From assembly GCA_010672585.1 (NCBI GenBank), contig JAAHGF010000018.1:141428-205427 (forward strand): a stretch of 64,000 bases of DNA. Direction: 5' to 3'. Below the pieces are notes generated by a model. That model had not been told where the DNA came from. It saw nothing but the letters and a program-made list of their open reading frames with translations, and did no database searches. The first letter of the stretch is position 1; each line of letters begins with the position of its first letter. This document shows positions 46,285-55,718 of the stretch, one piece after another. Both the position numbers and the translations under genes were made by a program. Source of the stretch: Okeania sp. SIO1I7 (GTDB lineage: Bacteria; Cyanobacteriota; Cyanobacteriia; Cyanobacteriales; Microcoleaceae).

Positions 46285-46982
46285 TGCTTTAAAATTTAGC
46301 TTAAGTAGAGATTATAAAATTTTTGTTAAATAGCCTATCAGCTTTTAGCATTTCTGTACCGGAATGCTCCGCAAATGCGCAAAGCTGACCGCTGACTGCT
46401 GACCGCTGACTGCTCCTTTAAGTTAGATTTAAATGGACATTTAAAACAATCGTTTGATTTATTTTAATTAAAACATACGTTTGAAATAATTGCAAAGGGA
46501 AGTAAGAAGGAAGAAGGAAGAAGGAAGAAGGAAGAAGGCAGAAGGCAGAAGGGAAAGAAAGGTTCAAAATGGGACATTGCTATGCAGAAGGCAGAAGACA
46601 GAGGGCAGAGGGCAAAAGGCAGAAGGGAAAGAAAGGTTCAAAAGTCATCTTTAGATGACTTCTGTTGTGAGCCAAGAAATTTATTTCTTGGCTTGGCGGA
46701 TGACTTGGCAGATGACAAAGCTTGACACGGGAGCAAGATGCTCCCACTGCCGTACCTTGTAACAAAAATAATGCAATGCACGACCATTACAATGCACCAC
46801 CACCGACTTTTTTTGATGTTAATCAAGGCGCGGATCGGCTTGTCGCACCTAAATTAAGCCTAAGCTTTATCTTCAAGAAACCCATCCAATTCGACGTAGT
46901 TTCATACGATTAAAACCTAAAAAGACATGATATTAATGATAAAATCTGACATCAAAATAAACTACTTTTAGGGAGAAATGTT
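46285..46982. other. Intergenic with repeats between the MFP and porin genes
   Basis: A variant of the 21-nt unit lies at about 46350-46376 (GTACCGGAATGCTCCGCAAA). A GAAGGAAGAAGGCAGAAG minisatellite lies at 46500-46560 and 46585-46635. A possible hairpin, AAGTCATC ... GATGACTT, lies around 46641-46660. The sequence TTAGGGAG (46969-46976) is the ribosome-binding site for the TTG of the porin. No gene is seen. Confidence 0.5.
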
Positions 46983-48629
46983 TTGCAAATATTGAAAATT
47001 CATGGTATTGATAAAAAAAATAATCATCGTAAAATATGTATCCTTATTAGCTTGATTTTAATCAATTTGTCATGTTTAAGCACTCGTCGTAGTCTGGCCA
47101 CAGAAGAAAAACAGGAGTTGATGGGAGAAATTCAAAAGTATACTGAAGAATTTAGTAATTCTAAATCTAATGACCCTATTACTCAACAAATACCTGTTTA
47201 CCAACTAAATGATATTTTACCCTCCGACTGGGCCTATGAAGCATTAATAAGTTTACGCGATCGCTACGACTGTCTCTCCGGTTATCCCGATAATACTTAC
47301 CGAGGCAACCGTCCCATCACCAGATATGAATTTGCCGCAGCTGTAAATACTTGTTGGCAAACTATTGAAAGTTTCCTGGCAGAAAATCAAGCAGAATTAA
47401 TTCAACAAGACGACCTGATAGTTATCGAAAAACTTATACAAGATTTTCAGGTAGAAATAGCTAACCTGAAAGCACGCACTGAGGGTTTAGAAAATCGAGT
47501 AGATGCTTTAGAAGCACAGCAGTTTTCCACTACTACCAAATTAAACGGTCAGACAATTTTTGCCGTGAATGCTGGTGGGTTTGATGGCGATCGCCTCATT
47601 GACCCCAATGGAATAGAGCTTGCAGACGAAAATCCTCAAGCTACGTTTCTATATCGAGCAGTTTTCGATTTTGATACCAGTTTTCGCGGTACAGACTTAT
47701 TAAAACTACGGGTTGATACTGGTAGTAATGGCTTTATTGATAACGCTACAGCTATACTCGAACCCAACTTTGGTAGTATTCTAGATTTCTCTAAACGTCC
47801 CCCACGAAATGACGAGTTTGGCATTGGGAGAGCATTCTACAGTTTTCAGGTCATCGAAAATTTGTCTCTATCTATCGGACCGTTAATTGAAGCATTGGAT
47901 TATATAGATAATAATAGTTATGCTGATTTAAGTTTTCGCGACTTTTCCACAGAAAACTTAGTTTATAACTACGTTGCATTTCCTGTGAATGGCGTTGGTG
48001 GTGGAGCAATATTAGAATGGAATCCTGGTGGCAGTGCTTTCAATCTTCGTGCTTTATACATTGCCCCAGACTCAGCTAACCCTTCCCAAAATGGTCAAGG
48101 TCCGTTGCCAGTTTCTGTGTTTACATCACTACTCTATTCTGATGGCAGGGGTTCCCGGGGTCTATTTGGTTTTCATCAAGGAATGGTGGAGTTTGAATAT
48201 AATCCTTCCTCTAGATTTAGTCTACGTTTACTTTATAGTGGAGGAAAAGTTTTTGCTCGCAATTTTGATGCGGTGGGAGTGAATTTTGAGTGGGGTTTTT
48301 CTGGCAAGTTTGCTGTTTTTGGTCGCTATGGTTATAGCAGCTATGACGATACAGATTTTGGAGATATTAATCCGAATTATTGGATGGCAGGTCTTTCTGG
48401 ATTAGATGTTTTACAAGAAGGCGATCGCTTGGGAGTTGCAGTTGGACAGCCTTTTGTTGTGGATGAAATTGGTAATTCAACTCAGACAAATTTGGAAGTT
48501 TTTTATAATTATGCGGTGAACGATAATATTCAAATTTCTCCTGTTTTGCAAGTTGTTTTTGACCCTAGTAATCAAAAGAGTAATGGCACTATTTTTACTG
48601 GTACATTACGGACTGTTTTTTATTTTTGA
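46983..48629 (+). CDS. SLH-domain OprB-type outer-membrane porin
   Basis: 548 aa starting from TTG (46983), since no ATG lies upstream in frame before the signal region. The signal peptide is ICILISLILINLSCLSTRRSLA. The SLH-like domain is at about 75-130 (LNDILPSDWAYEALISLRDR, CLSGYPDNTYRGNRPITRYE). A short coiled coil follows (ANLKARTEGLENRVDALEAQ), then the beta-barrel ending in the aromatic TGTLRTVFYF. This plan is the cyanobacterial Som/OprB porin family, which takes up sugars, ions or iron. Gene order, divergent from the MFP, need not imply a complex. The last 125 bp are duplicated downstream (48747-48871). Confidence 0.88.
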   Translation: MQILKIHGIDKKNNHRKICILISLILINLSCLSTRRSLATEEKQELMGEIQKYTEEFSNSKSNDPITQQIPVYQLNDILPSDWAYEALISLRDRYDCLSGYPDNTYRGNRPITRYEFAAAVNTCWQTIESFLAENQAELIQQDDLIVIEKLIQDFQVEIANLKARTEGLENRVDALEAQQFSTTTKLNGQTIFAVNAGGFDGDRLIDPNGIELADENPQATFLYRAVFDFDTSFRGTDLLKLRVDTGSNGFIDNATAILEPNFGSILDFSKRPPRNDEFGIGRAFYSFQVIENLSLSIGPLIEALDYIDNNSYADLSFRDFSTENLVYNYVAFPVNGVGGGAILEWNPGGSAFNLRALYIAPDSANPSQNGQGPLPVSVFTSLLYSDGRGSRGLFGFHQGMVEFEYNPSSRFSLRLLYSGGKVFARNFDAVGVNFEWGFSGKFAVFGRYGYSSYDDTDFGDINPNYWMAGLSGLDVLQEGDRLGVAVGQPFVVDEIGNSTQTNLEVFYNYAVNDNIQISPVLQVVFDPSNQKSNGTIFTGTLRTVFYF

Positions 48630-48746
48630 AGAAAGTTGTAGGTGGTAGGTGGTAGGTGGAGAGTTAGGACAGATCAAAAGCTTAAAACTCAGACAAACCA
48701 ATATTTTTCCTTCTTCCTTCTTCCCTCTTCCTTCTTCCTTCTGGTA

Positions 48747-48871
48747 GCGGTGAACGATAATATTCAGATTTCTCCTGTTTTGCAAGTTGTTTTTGACCCT
48801 AGTAATCAAAAGAGTAATGGTACGATTTTTACTGGTACGTTACGGACTGTTTTTTATTTTTGAAGAAAGTT
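48747..48871 (+). repeat. Direct duplication of the porin 3' end
   Basis: 125 bp from GCGGTGAACGATAATATTC to TTTGAAGAAAGTT copy 48513-48637 with four or so mismatches. The copy lacks a start and is not translatable as a gene, but it carries the same stop and downstream bases. It may have arisen by slippage or by gene conversion between CTTCTTC tracts. Confidence 0.8.
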
Positions 48872-48945
48872 TTATATGGTAGGTATACTGTTTAACCGGA
48901 TTTGATAAAAGAGAGTATTTATCAAATAAATTAGGACTTAAGTAT

Positions 48946-49043
48946 TACCGAAAAATTGTGGTTTAAAGCCTCCCCTTTTAAGGGGATAATAAAGAAAAAT
49001 TTTCATCTCTTTGTCAATCCTCTTCTTTTCAAGGAGAGGTAAT
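48946..49043. repeat. Family E element, well-preserved copy
   Basis: TACCGAAAAATTGTGGTTTA and CCTCCCCTTTTAAGGGG lead to TCAATCCTCTTCTTTTC and AAGGAGAGGTAAT. It is nearly the complement of 54004-54102. Confidence 0.7.
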
Positions 49044-49283
49044 TATTCATTATTCATTATTCATTATTCATTGTTGAAAACGTATTTTCCTCATTGCGAC
49101 CCATAGGGAAGCAATCTTCAATCCTAGTTTTTTCTACCTCATTCCAAGGAAAGGGCGCGGACAAATAGAAAGCTTAAAACTCACACAAAGCAATATTTTC
49201 CCTCCTCCCTCTTCCCTCTTCCTTCTTCCTTCTTCCTTCTGCTATATAATATTATTTTGTCGGTTACTACTGGAGAAAAAATT

Positions 49284-50246
49284 ATGAATAGCGATGAATT
49301 AATCCAACGTTATCAAGGTGGAGAAAGAGATTTTTCTGGTGTGAAATTTGAATATCTGAAATTAAGCAATATTTCTCTAGAGGAAATTAATCTCAGTTCT
49401 GCCAACCTCGAAGGAGCAAAATTGCAAAATGTGAATTTAGATAATGCTAATTTAAGTAATGCTCAGTTAGTTAGTACGGAAGTAGAAAATACTACTTTCA
49501 GAAATGCTAATCTCAGTCACGTTAACTTAGAAGGAATATCTTGGCAAAATCTAGATTTAACCAATGCAGATTTAACAGATACAAGTTATGACCATAGCAC
49601 CATAGATGATTCCAATTTTACTAATGCTAATTTAACTCAAATGGGGGGCTTTCAATCAACTTTTTATAGCTGTAATTTGACTGATGCAAATATTAGTCAT
49701 GCTCAATTAAGCGAAGTTACTTTTGATAGCTGTAACTTGAACAATGTCAATCTCAGTCACACAAGTTTTTATGATGTTTATATTCAGGGTTCAAATCTGA
49801 GTAATGCTGACCTCAGTCATGCTCAGATTAAAGCTCTGTCTGGTTGGAGTCAAGCTAACTATACTAATGTTAATTTTCAGAATGCTTGGTACTTAGATCC
49901 ACAAAATATACCACCAGAAATTGACCTTAATGAAGCAGGATTAATATTTATTAGTGAAGGCAGCGATCTGAGTGGCAAAGATTTAAGTAATATAAATTTA
50001 TCCGAGCAAGAAATAAATTCTGCTAATTTTAGTAATGCCAATTTAAGTGGTGCAAATTTGAGTGAGACAGACTTGAGCGATACAGATTTTACTAATGCTA
50101 ATTTAGAGAATGCTGACTTAAGCTATGCAGATTTAACTAATGCCAATTTAACTAATGCCAATTTAGAAAATGCTAAGTTAGATGGAGTAATTTTTGATAA
50201 TACAACCATGCCAGACGGCAGTATTAGAAGTGATGAAGAAGAATAA
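49284..50246 (+). CDS. Pentapeptide-repeat protein
   Basis: 320 aa from the ATG at 49284, preceded by GGAGAAAAAATT; a TTG at 49257 would add nine residues. Nearly the whole chain consists of A(N/D)LSx/A(N/D)LTN units (NLSNAQL, NLTDANISHAQL, DLSNINLSEQ, ANLTNANLENAKLDG), which fold into a right-handed quadrilateral beta-helix. Members can mimic DNA (gyrase protection) or act as scaffolds; no cysteine or enzyme motif hints at which here. A break at residues about 205-235 (AWYLDPQNIPPEIDLNEAGL) splits the helix into two stacks. The acidic C-terminus is DEEE. Cytosolic, as there is no signal peptide. Confidence 0.88.
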   Translation: MNSDELIQRYQGGERDFSGVKFEYLKLSNISLEEINLSSANLEGAKLQNVNLDNANLSNAQLVSTEVENTTFRNANLSHVNLEGISWQNLDLTNADLTDTSYDHSTIDDSNFTNANLTQMGGFQSTFYSCNLTDANISHAQLSEVTFDSCNLNNVNLSHTSFYDVYIQGSNLSNADLSHAQIKALSGWSQANYTNVNFQNAWYLDPQNIPPEIDLNEAGLIFISEGSDLSGKDLSNINLSEQEINSANFSNANLSGANLSETDLSDTDFTNANLENADLSYADLTNANLTNANLENAKLDGVIFDNTTMPDGSIRSDEEE

Positions 50247-50251
50247 TTAAT

Positions 50252-50524
50252 GGGTAAGGGTAGGAGACAGGAGATAGGAGATAGGAGACAGGAGACAGGA
50301 GACAACCCACCCCTCGCCCCTCCCCCTCCCAGGAGGGGAGAAATGGGAATTATAGAGGAGGTAGGAGGAAGAATAATCAAGGGATTATTCTGCGCAACTA
50401 TGGGCCTAAAATGCTAATTTTTTGAACCATTACGACCTAAAAGGTTAGACTTTTTTTAACTAAAAAATGCGCTCAACCTTTATTTATATGTCAATGCTTT
50501 TAAATTTAATCAGCAAACCCTAAT
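50252..50524. repeat. Family B element, copy 3, left end decayed
   Basis: The right arm (CAATGCTTTTAAATTTAATC AGCAAACCCTAAT) and the purine-rich tract match copies at 4679-4961 and 56261-56552. The left end has lost AGGGTTTGCTG. Confidence 0.6.
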
Positions 50525-50712
50525 TATCTGGAGATGATAGATAATATAAGTGAGGTATACCGACAGAAGAACAATATTCACTAGACATCGCTGAAAAAGA
50601 ATCTAAAAAAGTTATCTTGTCTATATCACGGGAAATAGTTGGTTAGGAAATAGACTGATGAGCGACTTTAGACAAGAAAATTTTTTTCCCACTGTTGTTT
50701 TTTGGTGCTATT

Positions 50713-50964
50713 ATACCAAGCGTGAAAAAAGAATGTTACGAATAGTAAGAGCAATAAAAAGACTTTACAAGAAATGTGCCTTTGAAAAAAAAGATGATTT
50801 ACACCCTAAAAAATGGTATGAAAGCCATTCCCGTACGACTCCTGACTCCTGACTTCCCCTCCCAGGAGGGGAGGGGTTAGGGGTGGGTTGGGAGAGGCCC
50901 GCGGGTGCGTTGACTCCTAAGAAATATCCTAGCTATTTGTAGCAAATATTTATCAAATTGGTAT
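50713..50964. mobile_element. Family C element, copy 3
   Basis: Left end ATACCAAGCGTGAAAAAAGA then ATGTTAC; right end TTTGTAGCAAATATTTATC then AAATTGGTAT. The inside contains a CTGACTTCCCCTCCCAGGAG tract and an interrupted ORF that I reject as a gene. Confidence 0.65.
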
Positions 50965-50966
50965 TA

Positions 50967-51165
50967 CCTGCTATAGTTGACATCCTCCCCGGCCTAAAGG
51001 CGCGGGGATTCCTACTGAGCCGTAGCTCCTCGGTGGGTTGACGCTTTGCTTCGCATAGCTATCGCGCTTCACAGGGTACTGCTTCCTTGGCGGTAGTCTA
51101 ACGCTTTCCTCCACGTCCGTTTAGAGTTTCCGAGTGCCCCCCGGCAACTAAAAACACTGTAGCAT
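50967..51165 (-). mobile_element. Solo right end of an IS605/TnpB element (omega-RNA-like)
   Basis: The hairpin ACATCCTCCCCGGCCTAAAG GCGCGGGGATTCC is the typical right-end hairpin of IS605-type TnpB transposons. Upstream on the complement, CTCGGAAACTCTAAACGG and GAAGCAGTACCC are the 3' part that in intact elements encodes the guide RNA scaffold. No tnpB ORF is attached. Only the end remains. Confidence 0.55.
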
Positions 51166-51580
51166 ATATTCCATTCACTTGCAAATAAAATAAAAAGTCG
51201 CCCTACAAGGGCGAGGCTTTAAACCCAATTTTTCGGTAAAAACCTAATTTCTGGAGATGTCTATTGGTTTAATCTAGAAGAGGCGATCGCTTTAGTGTCA
51301 GATTGTAAATTTTAGTTCACAGGCAAAATTGAATTCTATTAGGACTTATATCATGTCCGGATAATTAGTGATAGAACTCCGTTCCGCTCACGCGATCAAA
51401 AAACTTTCTCCTTCTCCTCCTGATTTCTTCTTCTTTTTCCCCTCCTGGGAGGGGCTAGGGGTGGGTTGACTCCTGACTCCTGACTCCTGACTCCTCCATC
51501 GTTCCTCATGCGTAAGTCCTGTCTATTTAGATATAGGCAACAGAAATACTGCTTCATAAATTAGACCGTTATCCCAAAAT
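51166..51580. other. Intergenic: family E scrap and family D element (left end)
   Basis: Family E scrap at 51198-51243 (CCCTACAAGGGCGAGGC, TTTTTCGGTAA). Family D left end ATATCATGTCCGG at 51348, with a GACTCCTGACTCC tandem tract to 51496. No gene is seen. Confidence 0.5.
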
Positions 51581-52075
51581 TTAAGTCAATGCTCCCATGA
51601 AAAAACTAGCTTCAGAAGTACATACAGTTTCAAAATTATCATCAGTAACTTGTCTTAAAGAGAATGTTACATCTGCAGCTCCAAAATTAGAGTTAATATC
51701 ATAGGCAAAATATGCTTCAGATAAATCTAAAAATCCAGAAACAAAAGAAAACTCTTCGCTACTTGCAATTAATCCTAGGAAGTTGCCATTTATAAATACA
51801 GCTTCTGCAAATAATAAATCAGCGTTGCTATAGTCAACACTTAAAAAACTGAAGTCAAAGTTATCAAGTTTTATAAAGTCTATACCTCTGCCAGTTAATT
51901 TCGAGCCATTAAAACTGAAAGAACCGTAATAGTTATTCCCGGCAGCAGGTCCACGATGAGGAGATACCTCAAAATCGTATTTAATAGTATTTCTCTGATT
52001 GCTGTCATTAATAATGGCACAACCAGAGTTTAGACTTGCGCTGGTAGAGCTGAATTTGTGGTTTATATTAGCCAT
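51581..52075 (-). CDS. Beta-rich hypothetical protein, PEP-CTERM-protein-like but lacking signal and anchor
   Basis: 164 aa. The motif NYYGSFSFNGSKLTGRGIDF, then LDNFDFSFLSVDYSNADLLF and FVSGFLDLSEAYFAYDIN, resembles the exported PEP-CTERM-type domain seen in many cyanobacteria (polysaccharide- or matrix-associated). Neither a cleavable signal peptide nor a PEP-CTERM tail is visible, so the product would be cytosolic or leaderless. The N-terminal SSTSASLNSGCAIINDSNQR is low-complexity. ATG at 52075; the gene stands alone. Function unknown; the assignment is a weak resemblance. Confidence 0.5.
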   Translation of the reverse strand: MANINHKFSSTSASLNSGCAIINDSNQRNTIKYDFEVSPHRGPAAGNNYYGSFSFNGSKLTGRGIDFIKLDNFDFSFLSVDYSNADLLFAEAVFINGNFLGLIASSEEFSFVSGFLDLSEAYFAYDINSNFGAADVTFSLRQVTDDNFETVCTSEASFFMGALT

Positions 52076-52697
52076 TGTTATTTTTCCTGAGGTAATTGTT
52101 TAATTTGTTCAAAAATTTTACAGAATAATGTTTCTCGGATTGATATTATCAAATCCTAAATTAATTTTAGTTAGGCGACATTTGTTTCTACCTAGTCAAT
52201 ATTCATATTTTTATTCATATTTTTATGATAAACAATAAATTTTAATTTTGGATGAAATTTTCATTAAGATTTAGGTCAAATAGATAAAGTTTTTGTCAAG
52301 ATTTTAAGTTATTTTTGTGAGTTTTCTGTGCATATTTACTGAGAGATAATGTTTTTTGTTATGATACATTTTCTCCTTTAGAATAGCATAGCTAAATTAA
52401 AAATAATTGCTATGCAGAGCTATTCTCGGCGTGATTGTGTAGAAAATTTATTGGGACTTTAGGATGAGAAAATAAGAGAATAGTGGTCATAATTTCAGAT
52501 TTTATTCTCTATTTTTGAATTTTTTACAAATTCTGTATTGATTACTACATTAAATGGTAGTCAAGATCAATTGGTAGATTTTGCTGATAAATTATATACT
52601 CTGTTTCAAGATGGAGAACAAATTTATTTAATTTACGTCATTTGTAGTAAATAGTCATCTAATATTCATCTTATCTAAATTATAGGATCGTAAAATT
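52076..52697. other. Intergenic, AT-rich, with a possible short relic
   Basis: Around 52535-52650 a + strand frame reads LITTLNGSQDQLVDFADKLY, ending in TAG, not recognised and without a start. No other feature is seen. The promoter of the protease gene should lie here. Confidence 0.35.
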
Positions 52698-53924
52698 ATG
52701 ATTTGGTCTCGTTTTAATTCTCTCAATAGTTATTTATTAGGTACTGCTACAGTAGCAGCAATTGTTATTAATATTTCGATGGCAGCAAATGCTAAAACTG
52801 CTCAAGAAGTAGCAGAAATTGCTATACCAATTACAGTGCAAATCAATAGTAACTTAGGTGATGGGTCGGGTGTTATTATTGCTAAAAATGGTAATATTTA
52901 TACTGTTCTCACTGTTAATCATGTAGTAGAAGATTCTACTATTAAATATAGTATTAGAACCAATCTAGAAAAAGACTATTCAGTAATAGAGGTAGTCAGT
53001 TTACAGACAACTGATGAAGAACCAGATTTAGCCATACTTAAATTTGAAGCTACAGAAACATATCCAGTGGCAACTTTAGGTAATTCTGAACAATCAGTTA
53101 TTGGTTCTCAAATATATGTATTTGGTTATCCTGCTACTGGCGGTTTATTTAGCACTGAAAGAGCGTCAGAATTATCTCCAGGATTAGTAACCAGTCGCCC
53201 TAAAAGTCGTCCCGAGGGTTATACTTTGCGTTATCAAGCTGTTACTTGGAGTGGGATGAGTGGGGGTCCAGTGTTTGATTCTGATGGTCGCGTTATTGGT
53301 ATTCATGGACAAGGAGAATTTGGTTTTGCTCAAACTAATTCTGGAGATGTAGCACCAATTAAAACAGGGTTTAATGCTGCGGTTCCTATTAATAGTTTTA
53401 TCAGAAGATTATCTGATGCTGGTATTAATCCTTCAGACCTAGTTTTGGATGATACTCCTACCGTTAGCTCTCCTGTTTCAACAATTAATCCTCAGAGCGC
53501 TGAAGCTTTATATTTTAGAGGTATAAGTTATTTGGATCAAGGGGATGCTTGGGAGGCGATCGCTAATTTTAATCGTGCTTTAAAAAAGCAACCTAATAAT
53601 ACTCCAGAAATATATTTTAATATGGGTATTGCTCGGAGTTTGTTAGTTAATCCTCACGAAATAACACGAAATTCAAATCCAATTAAAGATTATACTAAAG
53701 CAATTGAACTAAATCCAGGCTATGCTGATGCCTATTATAATCGTGCTCATGTTTTTTATCAAAATAGTCTTATTTATCAAAAAATGGCAGATATAGCCAG
53801 AGCAAATAAACAACTTCAAAAAGCAATAAAAGACTTAGAAAAAGCAGCAGAACTTTATCAACAAGGCGGTAGAATTCAATCTTATCAAGACACTTTAAAT
53901 TTTATTCAAAAGTTAAGACCTTGA
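52698..53924 (+). CDS. Exported trypsin-like serine protease with TPR repeats
   Basis: 408 aa. The signal peptide ends at AANAKT (about residue 33). The chymotrypsin-like fold carries the catalytic triad: His in VLTVNHVVED, Asp in EEPDLAILKF and Ser in GMSGGPVFDSDG. The product has no PDZ domain but two or three TPR units at about 265-400 (EALYFRGISYLDQGDAWEAI, NPGYADAYYNRAHVFYQ). This is a DegP-like protease with a protein-interaction module, presumably periplasmic or extracellular. TPRs may recruit substrates. Single gene; the adjacent family E and A elements show no regulatory signal. Confidence 0.85.
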   Translation: MIWSRFNSLNSYLLGTATVAAIVINISMAANAKTAQEVAEIAIPITVQINSNLGDGSGVIIAKNGNIYTVLTVNHVVEDSTIKYSIRTNLEKDYSVIEVVSLQTTDEEPDLAILKFEATETYPVATLGNSEQSVIGSQIYVFGYPATGGLFSTERASELSPGLVTSRPKSRPEGYTLRYQAVTWSGMSGGPVFDSDGRVIGIHGQGEFGFAQTNSGDVAPIKTGFNAAVPINSFIRRLSDAGINPSDLVLDDTPTVSSPVSTINPQSAEALYFRGISYLDQGDAWEAIANFNRALKKQPNNTPEIYFNMGIARSLLVNPHEITRNSNPIKDYTKAIELNPGYADAYYNRAHVFYQNSLIYQKMADIARANKQLQKAIKDLEKAAELYQQGGRIQSYQDTLNFIQKLRP

Positions 53925-54317
53925 GAGTCGATCGTTCAACAATGAATAATGAATAATGAATAATGAATAATGAATAATGAATAATGAATAATGAATAATG
54001 AATAATTACCTCTCCTTGAAAGAAGAGGATTGACAAAGAGATGAAAATTTTTCTTTATTATCCCCTTAAAAGGGGAGGCTTGAAACCACAATTTTTCGGT
54101 AAGGAAATTGGTAGTGGTAATGACCGAGGGAGGTAAGCATTTCCTGCGGAATGCTGCGCAAACAGCAGTCAGCTATCAGCTATCAGCTATTAATATCATG
54201 TCCAGATAATTAGTGATAAAAAAACTTTCTCCTTCTCCTCTTCTTTATTCTTCTTTATTTCCTCCTGAGTCCTGACTCCTACGTCGTTTATTTATAACTG
54301 TTCAACCGGACATAATA
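53925..54317. repeat. Repeat block: ATAATGA array, family E, 21-nt unit, family D
   Basis: ATGAATA array 53940-54006; family E 54004-54102 (complement of the 48946 copy); a half family A end (54133 onward, with the 21-nt unit at 54142-54162 and heptamers to about 54192); family D 54193-54319. The family A end has no partner, so it is a solo end cut by the D element. Confidence 0.65.
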
Positions 54318-55307
54318 TTACTGCATAAGTTCTTTAATTTGACGTTGATGCTTGGCTTTAAGAGATTTAATTGTTGCTTGAAGCTCAGTATCATATTTTT
54401 GTTTTAATTCCTTGAGTTTTTGCTGAAGCTGATTTTGATGTTGAGTAGTCATAGTTCCTATTGTTTCTAACATAGATTCTTGATGAATTTCTTCTAATTC
54501 TTTGATTTTAATTTGGAGCCTACTTTGATACTTTGTTTCTAAAGATTTAATAGTTTTCCTAAGTTTTTGTTCGTGAGACTTCTTTAAGTTAACAATTTTT
54601 TGTTGATGTTTGTCTTCTAAATAACTGGTAATATCTTGAATTTTTTGCTGATGAGTTTCTGATAACTCTTGAAATCTCTTGTGATATTTGACTTGCCAAA
54701 AATTGTTTATTTTTTGTTTCTTGAGTCGATGTTCTTGCTCTAAATCTACTATCTGATGAGAATATTTATCTGTCAATTCTCGAATTTTTTCTTGTGATTT
54801 AGCTTCAGCCGATTCTAAATTTTTTATCTGTTCTGCTTGTATTAATTGAATTTGCTCTTGCAATTCTTTGTTTTGTTTATGTAATTGTTTTTCAGAGTTG
54901 ACTTTTTCTATCATTTTTTTATGATATTTTACTTCAAAAGCTTGAATTTCTTCTTGTTTTTTTTGTTGATAATCTACCTCTAATTGCTGCATTTCATTTT
55001 GATGTCTTATGTGGGCAAGAGCAATATTTTCTTGTATTTCTTCTAAGCTATGTATGAGTTGTTCTTCAAGTTCTTCTTTTTGTTTAATTCTCTCTTGATA
55101 ATCTGTATTTAATAATTTAATTTCTTCTTGTTGTGCTTGCTGAAGGTCATAGATTTGTTCATGGGTTTCTCGTAATTGTTTTTCATAACTTTTCACTTGT
55201 TTTTTTAACCGCTTTTCAAATAGCCAGTAAGCACAACCTATCCCTAGCATTACACTGACAACTGTAACTACTATAAATGATGTTATAAGCATAATTTTAA
55301 CTACCAC
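54318..55307 (-). CDS. Membrane-anchored coiled-coil protein
   Basis: 329 aa. One N-terminal membrane helix (residues 6-29, IMLITSFIVVTVVSVMLGIG) is followed by an almost unbroken coiled coil rich in K, E, Q (KQKEELEEQLIHSLEEIQEN). It has quasi-repeats such as HQQKIQDI, HEQKLRKTI and HQNQLQQK. No enzymatic motif. Such proteins serve as cell-structure scaffolds; a filament-forming role has been shown for some cyanobacterial coiled-coil proteins but is not implied here. ATG at 55307; the gene stands alone on the minus strand, with a family E element on its 5' side. Confidence 0.7.
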   Translation of the reverse strand: MVVKIMLITSFIVVTVVSVMLGIGCAYWLFEKRLKKQVKSYEKQLRETHEQIYDLQQAQQEEIKLLNTDYQERIKQKEELEEQLIHSLEEIQENIALAHIRHQNEMQQLEVDYQQKKQEEIQAFEVKYHKKMIEKVNSEKQLHKQNKELQEQIQLIQAEQIKNLESAEAKSQEKIRELTDKYSHQIVDLEQEHRLKKQKINNFWQVKYHKRFQELSETHQQKIQDITSYLEDKHQQKIVNLKKSHEQKLRKTIKSLETKYQSRLQIKIKELEEIHQESMLETIGTMTTQHQNQLQQKLKELKQKYDTELQATIKSLKAKHQRQIKELMQ

Positions 55308-55319
55308 TTAGTTTCTCTT

Positions 55320-55445
55320 ACCGAAATAATTAATAATTAAACAATTAAATAATTAGATAATTCAGGTTTAAAGCCTCCCCTTTCAAGGGGAAAAAAATAA
55401 ATCTTTTCCTTTTCGTCAATCCTCTCCCTAAAAGGGAGAGGTAAT
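55320..55445. repeat. Family E element before the coiled-coil gene
   Basis: TACCGAAATAATTAATAATT, then TTTAAAGCCTCCCCTTTCAA, ending CTAAAAGGGAGAGGTAATT. An AT array has been inserted in the left arm. Confidence 0.6.
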
Positions 55446-55497
55446 TATCCATTATCAATTATCCATTATCCATTAATGAAGAGTACCTATAAATGAC

Positions 55498-55635
55498 GTA
55501 AGCATTCAGCTATTAGCATTTCCCACGGAATGCTCCGCAAACATAATTTTGAATTATCCTTCTAGGATAATAAATTAATAGCTGATAGCTGAATGCTGAC
55601 TGCTGTTTGCGCAGCATTCCGCAGGAAATGCTTAC
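55498..55635. mobile_element. Family A MITE, copy A4
   Basis: 138 bp, GTAAGC...GCTTAC ends. Flanks TAAATGAC (55490-55497) and CAAATGAC (55636-55643) agree at seven of eight positions. The 21-nt units are at 55521-55541 (inside, after GCTATTAGCATT) and 55606-55626 (at the right end), showing two insertion points in the same ends. Confidence 0.85.
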
Positions 55636-55718
55636 CAAATGACACTCCTAGAAACTGAATTTATGTTGAGTTTCATAGTACCATAGGCTATAGATATTTT
55701 ATATATAATCAATACAAA

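Larger units (their letters stand above)
48630..49283. other. Intergenic with porin-end duplication and family E element
   Basis: It contains a GTAGGTGGTAGGTGG tract, a CCTTCTTCCTTCTT tract, the duplicated 3' end of the porin (48747-48871), and a family E element (48946-49043). An ATTATTC array follows. A second CCTTCTTCCTTC tract ends near 49240, 45 bp before the pentapeptide gene. No gene is seen. Confidence 0.6.

Noticed and set aside
50658..50852. 64-aa + strand ORF
   Set aside because: It overlaps the family C element end and has no family match.
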